From the NCBI GenBank assembly GCA_951799405.1, contig OX637343.1:372001-436000 (forward strand): a stretch of DNA of 64,000 bases, given 5' to 3'. Both the position numbers and the translations under genes were made by a program. Each line of letters starts with the position of its first letter. The first letter of the stretch is position 1. The DNA comes from Agapetus fuscipes. Its lineage: Eukaryota; Arthropoda; Insecta; Trichoptera; Glossosomatidae. The notes beneath the pieces are model-generated. The model saw nothing but the letters and a program-made list of their open reading frames with translations, was not told the DNA's origin and ran no database searches. Positions 51,387 through 62,708 of the stretch are shown here, piece by piece.

Positions 51387-51796
51387 AACTGTAAAAATAT
51401 TTTATAATTTGTCATTACGAACAGTAGTCCCATACAAGTGTGACGTCTGCCCGCCAAGAATAAATTTCTAAATTCAAATTTGTTCTGAGCCCATTAGTTT
51501 TTATTCTTTTCCTTCTCGTTTCTTCTTTTTATAATTTGAAGTAAATAAAGAGAAATTATGCGGCGTTTAAGCGCCTACCTTTTGTAATGGAGAAGATTCG
51601 TTTTAAAAAATCTGGCGCGTGAGGTTTTTTCTTGTGGTGTTTTTTTTTTAACTTTCTGCATTGTCCGTGGACTTCCTCCGTCCATCTTTCTCTATTAAGG
51701 TGTACACCGAGAAAAGGCTTTTAAAAAAGTATTTTTAGGCTTTGCCACGTTTTTTTCTTTACTGAGATATGCATTAATTACATCAACCGGTCCGTA
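51387..51796. other. Gap, nothing recognised
   Basis: No repeat or ORF. Confidence 0.4.
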
Positions 51797-52096
51797 ATAA
51801 TAATAATATTAAGATGATTTATTTGGTGAGCGCTGTTTTTGTGTGAATCACTCCTCTAGAGCCCTCTGCAAGCTTGATCGTCGCTGTTGAAAGCGCAAAT
51901 TCTCAAGCAAGACCCAGTTGCTGTAAGGCTAGATGGACGTTAGTGACCGGTCATTGGTAAAGGTTTATGAATTTTTCAACCTAGTCAAGAGCAAATTTGA
52001 AAATATACATGGTATTTTTTTGTGCTACGCCGGGATTCGAACCCACAACCTTCCCATTCAGAGTCCGCAGTGTTACCACTGAGCCACGGACCGGTC
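51797..52096 (-). mobile_element. SINE2, complete, 3' module a
   Basis: 'a' end at 51815-51860, body, head ending CACTGAGCCACGGACCGG. Confidence 0.9.
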
Positions 52097-52185
52097 TTTT
52101 GTGGTGCGCATACGTCGGAGGACTTCTTCATTGGTGACCCGATCACGCCAAGAGACCCAAAGCATTTTTAGGTAGACACACATAT

Positions 52186-53155
52186 TCCTTGACTTATAGG
52201 TTGGTATGAAGCTAACCACCCATACTGTAAAAAATGGTTCACTTTGCCAATGTCACCCCTGTTTTAGGGAAGGTCGGCAAGAGTTTATTTATTTTTTTAT
52301 TTTTTTATTTTTTTATTTATTAACGGCACTTAGTGCCTTTTACAATAAAAAAATACAGAGTTTAAAAAATAATACAAATACATAAAAATACCAAAAAGAA
52401 CAACATGTATTAAATTACAGTGAATAAAAAAGATATGCTAGTGCAAAATGATAATATGAGAATTTACAATAGGTAGGTAAAACTTAAGTATAGTAAGGTA
52501 ATAACTTATATCAGAAATATTAAATAATATGGTGAAAACAATATATTTACGAGAAGCTTAATAAAAAAAAAAAAAAAAAAAAATTGCAATTCATAAAGCA
52601 GATATACAATGCAAAACTCACTCATTTAAAAAAAAAAAAAATAAGTTACATATAATACATAAGTAAAACAACAATTAATATTGGCCCCGCAGAAAGAATC
52701 TCTTCAAACCTGTCCTGTACCTATTAAAATTATTATTAGAAGGATCGAAGTCCAACGTATATTGGTTACCAATACGTTGCATGCGATTAATGCAACTGTT
52801 GTACTCTGCAACAGTGTTGGAAGCTACAGGGCGATAAGGAACTATTTGACGAGATCCCTGTCGCGGAACAAAAAAATTAATAGTTTCAAGCAACATCGGG
52901 CAATCTATTAGACCATTTTTTATTTTATAGAGTGTGAGTAAATCAATAATTTTTCTCCTATTAGACAAACTTGTTAAATTAAGTAAGGAGTTAAGGAGGA
53001 TGGGGTCAAAATTAGCAATAGTAGTTGCAGGGCTTATGTCCATTTGAGAATTGGGTTTTATATTGTAGGTCCACATGCGGCATGTGTGAGCGAGAAATTA
53101 TGCGTGTCTGCTTGTGGGAATGCATTTAATATGAATCTCAAATGATACATAATAT
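52186..53155 (+). mobile_element. Module 3A (A1) split by a jockey-like LINE end
   Basis: 3A pieces 52186-52287 and 53022-53155; AGTT is shared at the junctions. Confidence 0.87.
52288..53021 (-). mobile_element. Jockey-like LINE 3' end
   Basis: Minus-strand frame from about 53020 to the stop at 52675: LLNLTSLSNRRKIIDLLTLY, NGLIDCPMLLETINFFVP, NSCINRMQRIGNQY, FKRFFL-like end. This is the usual tail of jockey-type reverse transcriptases. The rest is an A-rich UTR ending in (ATAAA)n at 52288-52322. Confidence 0.85.
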
Positions 53156-53607
53156 GTATCATTTGATTAAGACGCTTCGATTCGGCTTTCCAGTGCCTGT
53201 GAATCGACTGCAATCCAGAGAGTAGCTATATTTCTCCTCTCACCTCTTCTATCTTTTTATTATTCTCACCATGTCTTACCTCTTCATTCTCCTCCAGCTT
53301 TCTTCACCTTTCTCTACCTTTCCATTCTTTCCCTCACCTTCATCACTTAACATTCACAGACTGGCGGAACCCTAATGCAAATAAATTGTCCGGAAAATTA
53401 GGAAAAATCGATCTCAAGCAATGGCGACACCTTGCGAATGGACTCTAGAATGTGGGGAAAATGTGACGTCACTTGGGCAGGCTAAAGGCAGGAAATAGCG
53501 TCATAATTTAAAATACGATATTATATAGGTAGTTTTCAAAAGACACTGCACAGTACTGCATTTAGAAATACCGCCATCTGTATAAGTGTTTCACTACAAC
53601 TAAAATA
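53156..53607. other. Gap with pyrimidine-rich tract
   Basis: 53240-53345 is almost all C and T (CACCTTTCTCTACCTTTCC). No gene. Confidence 0.4.
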
Positions 53608-53743
53608 GACTCCCTAGATTCTAGAGACTCTAGGGGTCTATGACACTTGTTGTAGTGCCGCAGAGGTGTACGAGCTTTGTCGTCGCTACAAAGCGCCTCT
53701 TATCAAGCAAGACCCAGTTGCTGTAAGGCTGGATGGACCTTTA
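53608..53743 (-). mobile_element. SINE2 'b' end, truncated
   Basis: ACTCTAGGGGTCTATGAC to GGCTGGATGGACCTT. Confidence 0.85.
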
Positions 53744-53746
53744 AAA

Positions 53747-53846
53747 AAGATGTATTGATATATCTCATATTTAATGTATGCCCACACGCAGACACATGTA
53801 AGTTTACGCTTACACATTCATTCTGTAAGTGTACATTCTTGTTTAA
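53747..53846 (-). mobile_element. Module 3A scrap
   Basis: ATGCCCACACGCAGACAC and TTTACGCTTACACATTC. Confidence 0.55.
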
Positions 53847-54145
53847 CGCAACGCAACTAAGCCACACATATAGTTTGACTTCTTGCCACGTTATCCCCGA
53901 AGGGTCGCATGTGGCGAGTTTAACGTATTTATTTTTAAAGATAAGGGGGCCGGCTTTACGCCAACCACTTCAGTTGAAGTAGGCGTTTCCTGCTCTCAAA
54001 GGGGCTGGCACTCATTTCTTGTGAAGGCTGAGTAAACCTTGTCGGTATTTTATAATTAAATCATTTCTGACACCCTCGGTGGGGTTAGAACCCGAGCTGT
54101 CGGCATGGAATGCAAGCACTCTACCAACTGAGCTAACGACCGGAT
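53847..54145 (-). mobile_element. SINE1, complete
   Basis: (GCGTT)n complement at 53847, body, head ending CAACTGAGCTAACGACCGG. Confidence 0.9.
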
Positions 54146-54159
54146 TAATGAATTAATTT

Positions 54160-54210
54160 TTATCCACTATTTCTCAAACCAGCACTTATTCAGTTTTACC
54201 TTTAATGTTA
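54160..54210. mobile_element. MITE D right end
   Basis: GCACTTATTCAGTTTTACC. 54211-54410 is unassigned. Confidence 0.55.
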
Positions 54211-54410
54211 CGATATGTGTGAACATATGATATGAAGGAATTATTTTATGGTGCCATGAAGGAGAGAACATCCATCTTGCTTTACAGCAGAAAAGACGCT
54301 TGTGTCATATTGTTTACGACAAAAGACATTCATCTTTCCCTGAGTTCCTGCACCACAAAAAAACCTTCTTACACCCAAACAAGCCAAGGGCAGCTTTACA
54401 CCTTAACAAA

Positions 54411-54467
54411 ATCTAATCTAAGTTGCAAAGATATGTAACATTAAGGATTCACATTATATGCATTACA
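54411..54467 (-). mobile_element. Module 3A 3' scrap
   Basis: AATCTAATCTAAGTTGCAAAG. Confidence 0.75.
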
Positions 54468-54477
54468 ACCATTAAGT

Positions 54478-55092
54478 AGAGAAAGCTTATGTACTTCGGT
54501 CACATTTTGAGAAATGAGAAATACCGTCTCCAAGGATAGAAAGAAATGGCGGTTGATCTGTGATGTTGGCGGCTGGGGTTTGTTAAAGTAAAATTGGTTT
54601 TATGATTTAGTTTTTATGTCCATGTATATATTGTTATTTATTGATTTTAAAAAATGTAATTTGTCATGTATGTTCCTTGACTTATAGGTTGTTATGCGGC
54701 TGACCACCCATACTGTAAAAATTGGTTCACTTTGCCAATGTCACCCCTGTTTCAGGGAAGGACGGCAAGAGTTGCAAGGCTTATGTTCATTTGAGATTGG
54801 GTTTTTATATTGTAGGTCCACATGCGGCATGTGTTAGCGCGAAATTATACATATCTGCTTGTGGGAATGCATTTAATATAAAACTTAAGTGATATATATC
54901 TTTGCAGCTTAGATTAGATTAGATTAGATTAGATTCATCTTATCATTCAGGGTAAGATTGAGGGGAGAAGATCTCAGGGACGCGGAAGGACATCGTGGCT
55001 GAAAAACCTGCGGTTCGGCAGAAGCACCAAGTCCCTGTTTCGAGCCGCAGCATCGTAAGCCAAAATAGCCATGATGATTGCCGAACTTCTAT
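54478..55092 (+). mobile_element. LINE C-terminus split by LINE-A
   Basis: MYFGHILRNEKYRL at 54490-54523 continues at 54939 as LIIQGKIEGRRSQGRGRTSW, LKNLRFG, LFRAAAS (stop or frameshift), AKIAMMIAELL, stop near 55090. A different LINE family from RTE and CR1 copies here; 3' UTR ends in GAAGAAGAAG. Confidence 0.82.
54524..54936 (+). mobile_element. LINE-A 3' end: coding remnant, UTR and 3A
   Basis: KDRKKWRLICDVGGWG codons, UTR, 3A from TTCCTTGAC (54673) to (TTAGA)n. Confidence 0.9.
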
Positions 55093-55148
55093 AGAAGTGT
55101 CACAAAAGGAAGAAGAAGATGGGCATGATACGAACAAGCACTAAGGAA

Positions 55149-55738
55149 GCGATGTGGCACTGTAACTGTAACTCTGTCGCCATTCCGCTAGGGGTGGCCA
55201 GAGCCTCTGCAGAGCTGCCTCCTTTTTTTCTATCCTTACATACCTCTTTCAATTCATTTATATTCATCACCTTTTTCATGCATTTTCTTCTTTTACGCTC
55301 ACTTTGTATATCCCATTCTTTCACAATCTCCTCAATCTGATCACTCCATACTTTTCTCGGTCGTCCCTTCCCTCTTTTTCCTTTCACACTTTCTTTGTAT
55401 ACATACTTTGTCAGTCTATCATAATTCATTTTTTCCACATGCCCAAACCATCTCATCACATTATTTTGTACCTTAACTTTCACATCCTCTTTCAAGTTAC
55501 ATTCTTTTTTTACCCATTCATTCCTAACTCTATCCCTCAGAGTTTTTCCTGTCATACTTCTCAAATGCTTCATTTCCACCGTACATACATACTTTACTCA
55601 TTTCGCTATCGTTCACCGTCCATGCTTCACTTCCATACATCAAAGTCGGTAACAATATGCCATTGTGTACCGCCATTCTCAGATCCATCGTCAATCGCTT
55701 GTTATTTGCTATTCTTCTTAATGCACCTAATGGCAAGT
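55149..55738 (-). mobile_element. RTE-type LINE end, longest coding remnant
   Basis: Starts ALRRIANNKRLTMDLRMAV, PTLMYGSEAWTVNDSEM, then a frameshift within a TACA repeat (about 55585). Continues MTGKTLRDRVRNEWV, VMRWFGHVEKMNYDRL, GKRGKGRPRKVWSDQI, MKKVMNINELKEVC. Ends at (TGTAAC)n, 55149-55166. Inactive. Confidence 0.9.
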
Positions 55739-55747
55739 AAATCTATT

Positions 55748-55834
55748 TAATTTTACAGGTAAGGTGGCAGGCCTAACGTCAACCACTTCCCTGAAACAGA
55801 CGTGACATTGGCAAAGTAAAGCAATTTTTCTATT
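55748..55834 (-). mobile_element. SINE1 scrap joined to 3A scrap
   Basis: TTTTACAGGTAAGGTGGC (SINE1) and CCCTGAAACAGACGTGAC (3A). Confidence 0.5.
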
Positions 55835-56224
55835 AGGTCAGGATTTTTTTTCAATACACAAAATTAAAAGGCAAAAAGTACAATATTCTAGAACTCAAGA
55901 AATATCAATAATAATGTCAAGACTTGTACAGAACAGTAAATTTGTTTGATTTATTTGTTTTGGACTCAATACAACCTTTATGAAGTTCGATAACAAATCT
56001 AACTTTGGCTCGCCTTTTGTGCTCTTCACTAGAATACTCACAAATAAATCACTCTGGGTATTTCAGTTCCCTTCAATATCATAGACATTCAAATCTGAGG
56101 CCTATTTCGCCGGGAGCAATATTCCGCCTAGATGGGGCACTGACCAACGTCGGATGGGTTCCACGACAGAATAAGTGACATAATATAAACTTTGAGGAGT
56201 ATTTGTCTATCTGAAACGGATTGC
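55835..56224. other. Gap, nothing recognised
   Basis: No repeat or gene. Confidence 0.4.
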
Positions 56225-56698
56225 CCTGGGCTGGAAGTCTTATCACCACGGTAATTCTTACCTACCGAATATCGGTAATACTTTTTTTTTTTTTTTCAAT
56301 AGATTTGTGAAGAGGAATGCAATTCACCAACCTATTCTGCCTGGCCACAAACAGGTATTAACATCATCATTTAATAATTTATTTTTAATGAATTATTAAA
56401 TAATAATTACCCAATAACATCTGTTGAACCAGGGTCAAAGTTAAAGTCAAGTGACCCAAGCGGGGATCGAACCAACGTTGTTCCATTCGAAACACGCTAG
56501 AAAGATCAGCCCTCTTGACCCCCGCGGCTATAGCCCCGACTTATATGAAGTCTGAACTATATCTGAAATGAACTATAACTTGTATGAAGACCTGTGAATC
56601 CAAGATGGCTGCAAATGAACAGCTGATTAGTCTTCATACAAATATTACCGATATTCAGTATGTAAGAATTACTGGGGTTATGAGACTTCCAGCCCAAC
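56225..56698. mobile_element. MITE family E split by SINE3
   Basis: Left end 56225-56281, right end 56579-56698 (AAGACCTGTGAATCCAAG to GAGACTTCCAGCCC). Confidence 0.85.
56282..56578 (-). mobile_element. SINE3 nested in MITE E
   Basis: T-run, CACCAACCTATTCTGCCTGG, CAGGGTCAAAGTTAAAG, B-box complement GGGGATCGAACCAACG, head ending CTATAGCCCCGACTTAT (56545). The last ~33 bases are not assigned. Confidence 0.82.
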
Positions 56699-56745
56699 AC
56701 TCACGGAGAAATCATAAAAAATAGCCTACCAAAATAAATTACGAA

Positions 56746-56820
56746 TAATAATTACAAAATTTGTATAGCGCCTTTTATGACAGTGTGTCACTACAAAGGC
56801 GCTTGTCCATATGATTGGAC
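56746..56820 (-). mobile_element. CR1-like LINE 3' terminus
   Basis: TATAGCGCCTTTTATGACAG, CACTACAAAGGCGCTTG. Confidence 0.7.
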
Positions 56821-57027
56821 GAATGGTTCACTTTGCCGATGTTACCTTTGTTTCAGGGAAGAACGGCAAGAGTTGCAGGGCATGTCCATTTGAGATTTGG
56901 TTTTTTATGTTGTAGGTTCACATGCGGCATGTGCAAGCGCGAATTTGTACGTGTCTGCTTGTGAAAATGCATGTAATGTGAATCTCCCATGTAACATATC
57001 TTTGCAACTTAGGTTAGATTAGATAAG
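56821..57027 (+). mobile_element. Module 3A (A2), 5'-truncated
   Basis: GGTTCACTTTGCCGATG to CAACTTAGGTTAGATTAG. Confidence 0.87.
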
Positions 57028-57257
57028 ACATGTCTTAGCATTGTACTTAACTAAACAAAAACAAGACCTGGATACGATTCACTCCTGTCAGCGTAAATAA
57101 AGTTGGCCTCAACCCACACTGCGGACCAACTTTGGGTGAATGACGATATTGTGGAGGACGCTTGTTTGTGTGGCAGGTGTGGGACCGGCCAACACGATTC
57201 CACGACAAGATGTCCATAGACAAAACATACGACGACAAAATGTCCACGTGACATTTT

Positions 57258-57550
57258 TGTTTTTAGAAATCCTGTATGGGAGACTCCCTAGACTCTCTGT
57301 GACACTTGGTGTAGTGTCGCAGATGTGTTTACGAGCTTGGTCGTCGCTACAAAGCACCAATACTCAAGAATGACCCAGTTTCTGCAAGGCTGGATGGGCT
57401 TTTAGTGACCGGTCTTTGGTACAGGTTTTATGAATCTTTCATCCCAGCTAAGAGCATATTTGAAAATATATATGGTGTGTTTTTTTTGCTCCGCGGGGAT
57501 TCGAACCTACAACCTTCCATTCATTACGGGCTACTGGCCTACGGACCGGT
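57258..57550 (-). mobile_element. SINE2 ('b' end) inside the foldback arm
   Basis: AAATCCTGTATGGGAGACTC to ACGGACCGGTC; middle part somewhat diverged. Confidence 0.85.
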
Positions 57551-57811
57551 CAAATCTCCACGCGACATAATATCCACGCGACATAATGTCCACACGACAT
57601 AATATTCACCGATAAAATGTCCACTGACGAGATGTCCAACGATGTATAATGTCCACCGACAAAAAATACACTAAAGTATTGATTACGTTGTTCTTTTTGT
57701 TGTCTTTTTTCTTTTTGAATAAGAAAATATATCATTTATGGATCATATGATTTTGAATACATTTTATCGGTAGACATTTTGTCGGTGGACGTTTTGGGGG
57801 TGGACATTAGG

Positions 57812-58037
57812 TCTAATCGAATCTAAGTTACAAAGATATGTTACATTGGGGATTCACATTTTATGCATTCTCACAAGCAGACACGTACAAGTTCGCGCTT
57901 GCACATTCCGCACGTGAACCTACAACATAAAAACCCAAATCTCAAATGGACATACACCCTGAAAAAGGGGTGGCATTGGCAAAGTGAACCATTTTTACAG
58001 GTGGTCAGCCGCATAACAACCTATATAACTCAAGGAA
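57812..58037 (-). mobile_element. Module 3A (A2) inside the foldback arm
   Basis: GTCTAATCGAATCTAAG to AACTCAAGGAAC, with ~25 bases lost at the CCCTG hairpin. Confidence 0.87.
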
Positions 58038-58384
58038 CTTTGGACATTTTGTCACGTAGACATTTTGTCGGTGGACATTTTGTCAATGGGCATTTTGTCA
58101 TGTGGACATTGTGTCGGAGGATATTTTGTCAATGGACATTATGACGGTGAACATTTTGTCAATGGACATTATGTCATGTGGACATTGTGTCGGTGGGCAT
58201 TTTGTCGCGTAGCCATTTTGTCAATGGACATTTTGTCGTGACACAGGCCAACTCACCGTTGTTAGTTGGAAAAGTTCTCCGACTCTAGCGTGCCACATGC
58301 GTAACCTACAGTGTGGGGTTGTCCCAAATAGAAGGCGTTGGATACCTGCACGTATCTCAAACTACAGATAAACTAACTTATAAT

Positions 58385-58480
58385 GTTCCTTGACTAATAG
58401 GCAGGTATGAGGCTGACCCCTCCATACCTCCAAACAACTTGGTTCACTTTCGCCAATGCCACCCCGGTTTCAGGGAAAAA
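58385..58480 (+). mobile_element. Module 3A start, diverged
   Basis: GTTCCTTGACTAATAGGC to CCGGTTTCAGGGAAAAATC. 58481-58745 is unassigned. Confidence 0.7.
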
Positions 58481-58746
58481 TCAATGTCTGTCAATGAGTA
58501 CAATTGAAGTTATGACAGAGGGTAGTTTAGTACCAAACAATTAAGCCACGCCCCCTTTAGAATTTGCAAATAAAAAGACGCCGCCTTTCGTTCAGACCTC
58601 AGAAGTGAGCAGAGCTCCGAGGAAGTCACCCACTGAAAGTCTTCAAGAAGTATCAAGAAAGAAGAAAAAGAAAAAAGAAGCAAAAATATGGACCACGGTC
58701 AAAACCCGGAACATACAAATCAAGCATGTTTAATCTGCGATTACTC

Positions 58747-59495
58747 AAATCAGTGAATCAGCCCTTATTTAGTTCTAACTTAAAGGTGGCGATATATAGG
58801 TTGCCTTATGATTCCGATACAAAATATCGCCACCTAAAAAGTAAAACTGAGAAAATGCTGATTCACTTTATTGTATAATCGTGTATTAAACTTTTTATTT
58901 GGTGTAACTTCTCATAGTAAGTGAACTAAATACAAGGAAGTGCTCATGAAAAACTTCTAAACTACAGGATTTTCATACTTTTGTAGTGTTTTCTGTCGTA
59001 CAAAATAGGATAAGGGAGTCTTTATCTGAGAAACCCATGTTAGTTTGATATTTTTCAGTTCTACCTTTAAGGTATCTAATCTAATCTAAGTTGCAAAGAT
59101 GTGTTACATTGGAGATTCACATTACATGCATTCTCACAACCAGACACGTAAAAATTCGCGCTTGCACATGCCTCATGTGAACCTACAACATAAAAACCAA
59201 ATCTCAAATGGACATACACCCTGCAACTCTTGCCGTCCTTTCCTGTAACAGGGGTGACATTGGCAAAGTGAACCATTTTTACAGCATGGGTGATCAGCCG
59301 CATACCAACCCTTTAAGTCAAGGAACATACACGACAAATTACATTTTTTAAATTAATAAATATTAATATCAATGGACATCAAAACTAAACAGAAAATAAA
59401 TTACAATTTAACGAACCCTAGCCGCCAACATTACAGATCAACCGCCATTTCTTTCTGTCCTTACATACTTCTTTCATTTCCTCCAGAGTCATCGA
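58747..59495. mobile_element. Two D MITEs, the second hit by LINE-A
   Basis: 58747-58796 is a right end (AACTTAAAGGTGGCGATAT). 58826-59071 runs from ATATCGCCACC through CATAGTAAGTGAAC to TTCTACCTTTAAGG. LINE-A then starts. Confidence 0.75.
59075..59492 (-). mobile_element. LINE-A 3' end: coding remnant, UTR and 3A
   Basis: Minus: MTLEEMKEVCKDRKKW (59492-59430), UTR, 3A 59320-59075. Confidence 0.9.
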
Positions 59496-59937
59496 TATTA
59501 TATATTTATTTTAACACAGTTAATAAACCATAGTTACATAGACCGCATATACATTAAAAAGTACAATGAAACAAACTGAGATTGTCCTGGCAAATACAAG
59601 TTGGGGTCTAAAGTTCTAGCAAACAGGGTTCGGGATTCAAACAATGGCTGGCGGGGATGTTTCTCATGCCAACCATACCTTCTGGGGAGTGGGACAAACC
59701 CGTTTTTCTCCTGGACAACCTAGAAATAAGGGCCGAACCTCATTTAAATAGAACCCTGAAAGTAAAATCACCTTCGTATTGAATTTTATCCCGTTACGAT
59801 TTAATTTAAGTTACAGGTTATTATAGCCTAGATTATTTATGTATCTAAGAGTTTATTTTGTCAATTCTAAAGACAACAAAATTGTGACATCATACAGCCA
59901 GACTGCGAGGGAAAAGGTTAGCTAATATTTTGAAAAT
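59496..59937. other. Gap, nothing recognised
   Basis: No family or ORF. Confidence 0.4.
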
Positions 59938-59939
59938 CA

Positions 59940-60187
59940 TTCCTTGACTTACAGGTTGGTATGAGGCTGACCATACTGTAAAAAATGGTTCACTTTGCCA
60001 ATGTCAACCCTGTTTCAGGGAAAGCCGACAAAAGTTGCAGGGATTATGTTTATTTGAGGTTTGGTTTTAATTTCTAAGTACACATTCAGTATTTGTAAGT
60101 ACCAACTTACGCGTGTCGATTTCTGGGCATGCATTTGATATGAGTTTTGAATGTTTATATATCTTTGCAACTTAGATTATAGATGAT
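59940..60187 (+). mobile_element. Module 3A (A3)
   Basis: TTCCTTGACTTACAGG to CAACTTAGATTATAGATG; CACCC deleted near the start. Confidence 0.9.
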
Positions 60188-60226
60188 AGAAAAAACTGCA
60201 TAGAAACGTATTCAGTTTGAATTAAG

Positions 60227-60418
60227 CAAAACCCAGTTGTTGTAAGGCTGGATGGACCTTTTAGTGAACGGTCATTGGTAAAGGTGTACGAATTTTTCAA
60301 CCCAGCGAAGAGCAAATTTGAAAATATAAATGGTAATTTTTTATGCTCCGCCGGGATTCGAACCCATCACCTTCCATTTACGAGTCCAAAGTGTTGCCAC
60401 TGGACTACGGACCGGTCA
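60227..60418 (-). mobile_element. SINE2, 3' end missing
   Basis: Head GGTCCGTAGTCCAGTGG complement at 60402-60418, B box complement GGGATTCGAACCC. Confidence 0.9.
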
Positions 60419-60664
60419 ACACTGAGAAAACTGCGAGCTTTTGCTCTAGAGAGTCCGCAGCCCGCGCACTGTGTTCGGTGAACATAACCGTAATACGGCA
60501 TTCATCCTCCTACAGCATCCCCCTGCTCGGATCCGAATATGACGGATTCCATTGTTTCCCGTGGCTCATGCATTATTCACACAGGTATGAATTATGCAGT
60601 GCACGGCTCTAGGAGAGCCGGGGTGGCCAGCCTCAGCCACGCGCAACCGCAGGCGACAAATTTC

Positions 60665-61100
60665 ATTGTCTATCAGTATTTTGTTTGTTTGTCAGAAAGT
60701 GTGAAAGGAAAAAGAGGAAAGGCCAGCTCTCTCAAGAGCTAGGAAACCCCCACTTCATCTGAAGTGGTTGGCGTAAGGCCGGCCCCCTTACCTGTAAAAA
60801 TAAACAGGTTCAACTCGCCACATGCGACCCCCCGGGGATAACGCGGCAAGAAGTAACACCATATGTGTAGCTTAGTTGCGTTTTTTTTTTTTGCGGTTGA
60901 CCGAGAAAAGTTTGGAGTGATCAGATTGAGGATATTGTGAAAGAATGGGATATACAAAGTAAGCGTAAAAGAAGAAAATGCATGAAAAAGGTGATGGATA
61001 TGAATGAATTGAAAGAGGTATGTAAGGATAGGAAAAAATGCAGGCAGCTCTGCAGAGGCTCTGGCCACCCCTAGCGGAATGGCGGCAGAGTTACAGTTAT
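60665..61100 (+). mobile_element. RTE-type LINE end split by SINE1
   Basis: ESVKGKRGK at 60693-60720 and RPRKVWSDQIEDIVKEWD onward from 60898; ends GGAATGGCGGCAG with (GTTACA). Frame largely open. 60419-60664 is unassigned. Confidence 0.85.
60720..60893 (+). mobile_element. SINE1 3' part with T-run
   Basis: CCAGCTCTCTCAAGAGC to CTTAGTTGCG followed by T13-14. Confidence 0.87.
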
Positions 61101-61150
61101 CGAATTAAATTACTTATGTGAGCCAATGAGGGCCATTGTTACATGAGTTC

Positions 61151-61400
61151 TAAGTCTAAATCTAAGTTGCAAAGATATACATCATTTGAGATTCATATTG
61201 AATGCATTCCCACAAGCAGACACGTATAAGTTGGCGCTAACGCATTCTGCATGAGGACCTACAATATAAAAACCAATTTCGAATGAAAATACACCCTGCA
61301 ACTCTTGCTGACCTTCCCTGAAACAGGGGTGACTTTGGCAAAGTGAATCATTTTCTACGGCATGGGTGGTCAGCTACATAACACCCTATGAGTCAAGGAA
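61151..61400 (-). mobile_element. Module 3A (A1)
   Basis: TCTAAATCTAAGTTGCAAAG to CCCTATGAGTCAAGG. Confidence 0.88.
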
Positions 61401-61431
61401 ACAAGATCGTGAAACAATTGCTAATTGTTTG

Positions 61432-61462
61432 CAGTGGCATACAATACTTTTGCTACGACTGC
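61432..61462. repeat. Half of the 16469-type MITE
   Basis: GCAGTGGCATACAATAC and TTTTGCTACGAC match its inverse. Confidence 0.55.
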
Positions 61463-61513
61463 AATCATAAATAAAGTTAAATTTAATAAATAATATTGAA
61501 ATAAATTAGATTA

Positions 61514-61781
61514 CATAATCTATAATAATCTATAATCTATCTATAATATAAGTTACAAGGATATATTCATTTAAAGCTCTCAGATGTATGCCCACAAACC
61601 AACACGTGTAGTTCGCGCTTACAAATGCTGAATGTGTACTTACAAATAAAATCCAAGCCTCAAATGAACATAAGCCCCACAACTTTTGCCGACCTTCCCT
61701 GACACAGGGGTGACATTGGCAAAGTGACCCATTTTCACAGTATGGGTGGTCAGCCTCATACCAACCTATAAGTCAAGGAAA
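61514..61781 (-). mobile_element. Module 3A (A3), expanded tail
   Basis: ATCTATAATCTATCTATAAT tail complement to CCTATAAGTCAAGG. Confidence 0.9.
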
Positions 61782-61824
61782 TAGACGCGACAAATCAAAT
61801 CATAGCATCAAGCATCAACCATAT

Positions 61825-61870
61825 CTAAAATCTAAGTTGCAAAAATGTATAAACATTTTAAATTAATATC
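61825..61870 (-). mobile_element. Module 3A tail scrap
   Basis: TAAAATCTAAGTTGCAAAAA. Confidence 0.6.
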
Positions 61871-61889
61871 AATAACATAACATACATAG

Positions 61890-62345
61890 TTCCTTGACTT
61901 ATAGGTTTGTATGCGGCTGACCACCCATGTTGTAAAAATGGTTTACTTTGCCAATGTCACCCCTGTATCAGGGAAGGACGGCAAGAGTTTCAGGGTGCAT
62001 GTCCATTTAAGATTTGGTTTTTATGTTGTAGGTTCACATGCGGCGTGTGCAAGCGCGAACTTGTACGTGTCTGGTTGTGAAAATGCATGTAATGTGTATA
62101 TCCAATGTAACATATCTTTGCAACTTAGATTAGATTAAATTAGATTAGATCAAATGTATGCCCATAAGCAGACACATGTAAGTTCGCGCTTACTTGAGTG
62201 CCGCATGTGTATTAACAAATAAAAATCCAAATCTACAATTAACATATAACCCTTAAAATTTTGCCGACCTGTTTTAACAGGAGTGACATTGTTAAAGTGA
62301 ACTATTATTTACAGTATAGGTGGTCAGCTTTATACCAACCTATCA
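61890..62345. mobile_element. Tail-to-tail 3A pair
   Basis: Plus A2 copy 61890-62148 with (TTAGA)n, then a minus copy 62150-62345 that lacks its own tail. Confidence 0.85.
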
Positions 62346-62524
62346 AATTAACAAACAACAAATGAAATTAATGTATTGGGTGACAATAATACTAAGAAAT
62401 AAAAAACGTGTTTATTCCAAGTCGCTTTCCATAAAATGATTTTCCATTCTGGTTGTTTTTCCTGCAAGTTTTCCAGTTTTTTCACATTTCCGAGGTGAAA
62501 ATTCAGCTATGAAATCTATAATTT

Positions 62525-62708
62525 TTAGCCTAAGTTGCAAAGATGTATTAACATTTAAAATTCGTATAAGAAGCAAGCCCACCTCAACTGAAGTGGTTGG
62601 CGTTAGGCCGGCCCCCTTACCTATAAAAATAAAAAGGTTACACTCGCGAGAACCTTCGGGGATAACGCGGCAAGAAGTTACGCTATGTGCAGCTTAGTTG
62701 CGTTGCTT
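62525..62708 (+). mobile_element. 3A scrap (minus) joined to SINE1 3' end (plus)
   Basis: 62525-62580: CCTAAGTTGCAAAGATG. 62581-62708: CCTCAACTGAAGTGGTTGG to GCTTAGTTGCGTTGC. Confidence 0.7.

Larger units (their letters stand above)
57201..58240. mobile_element. Foldback-like element with minisatellite arms
   Basis: Left arm (57201-57252, 57551-57663): units like GACAAAATGTCCACG. Right arm (57766-57811, 58038-58240): the inverse, e.g. GTCGGTGGACATTTT, GTCATGTGGACATTGT, 12-13 units of 15-16 bases. About 100 bases of unique loop. Ends CACGACAAGATGTCC and GGACATTTTGTCGTG. GGCCAACAC and GGCCAACTC lie 5 bases outside the two ends. A SINE2 and a 3A inserted in the arms. Confidence 0.8.
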
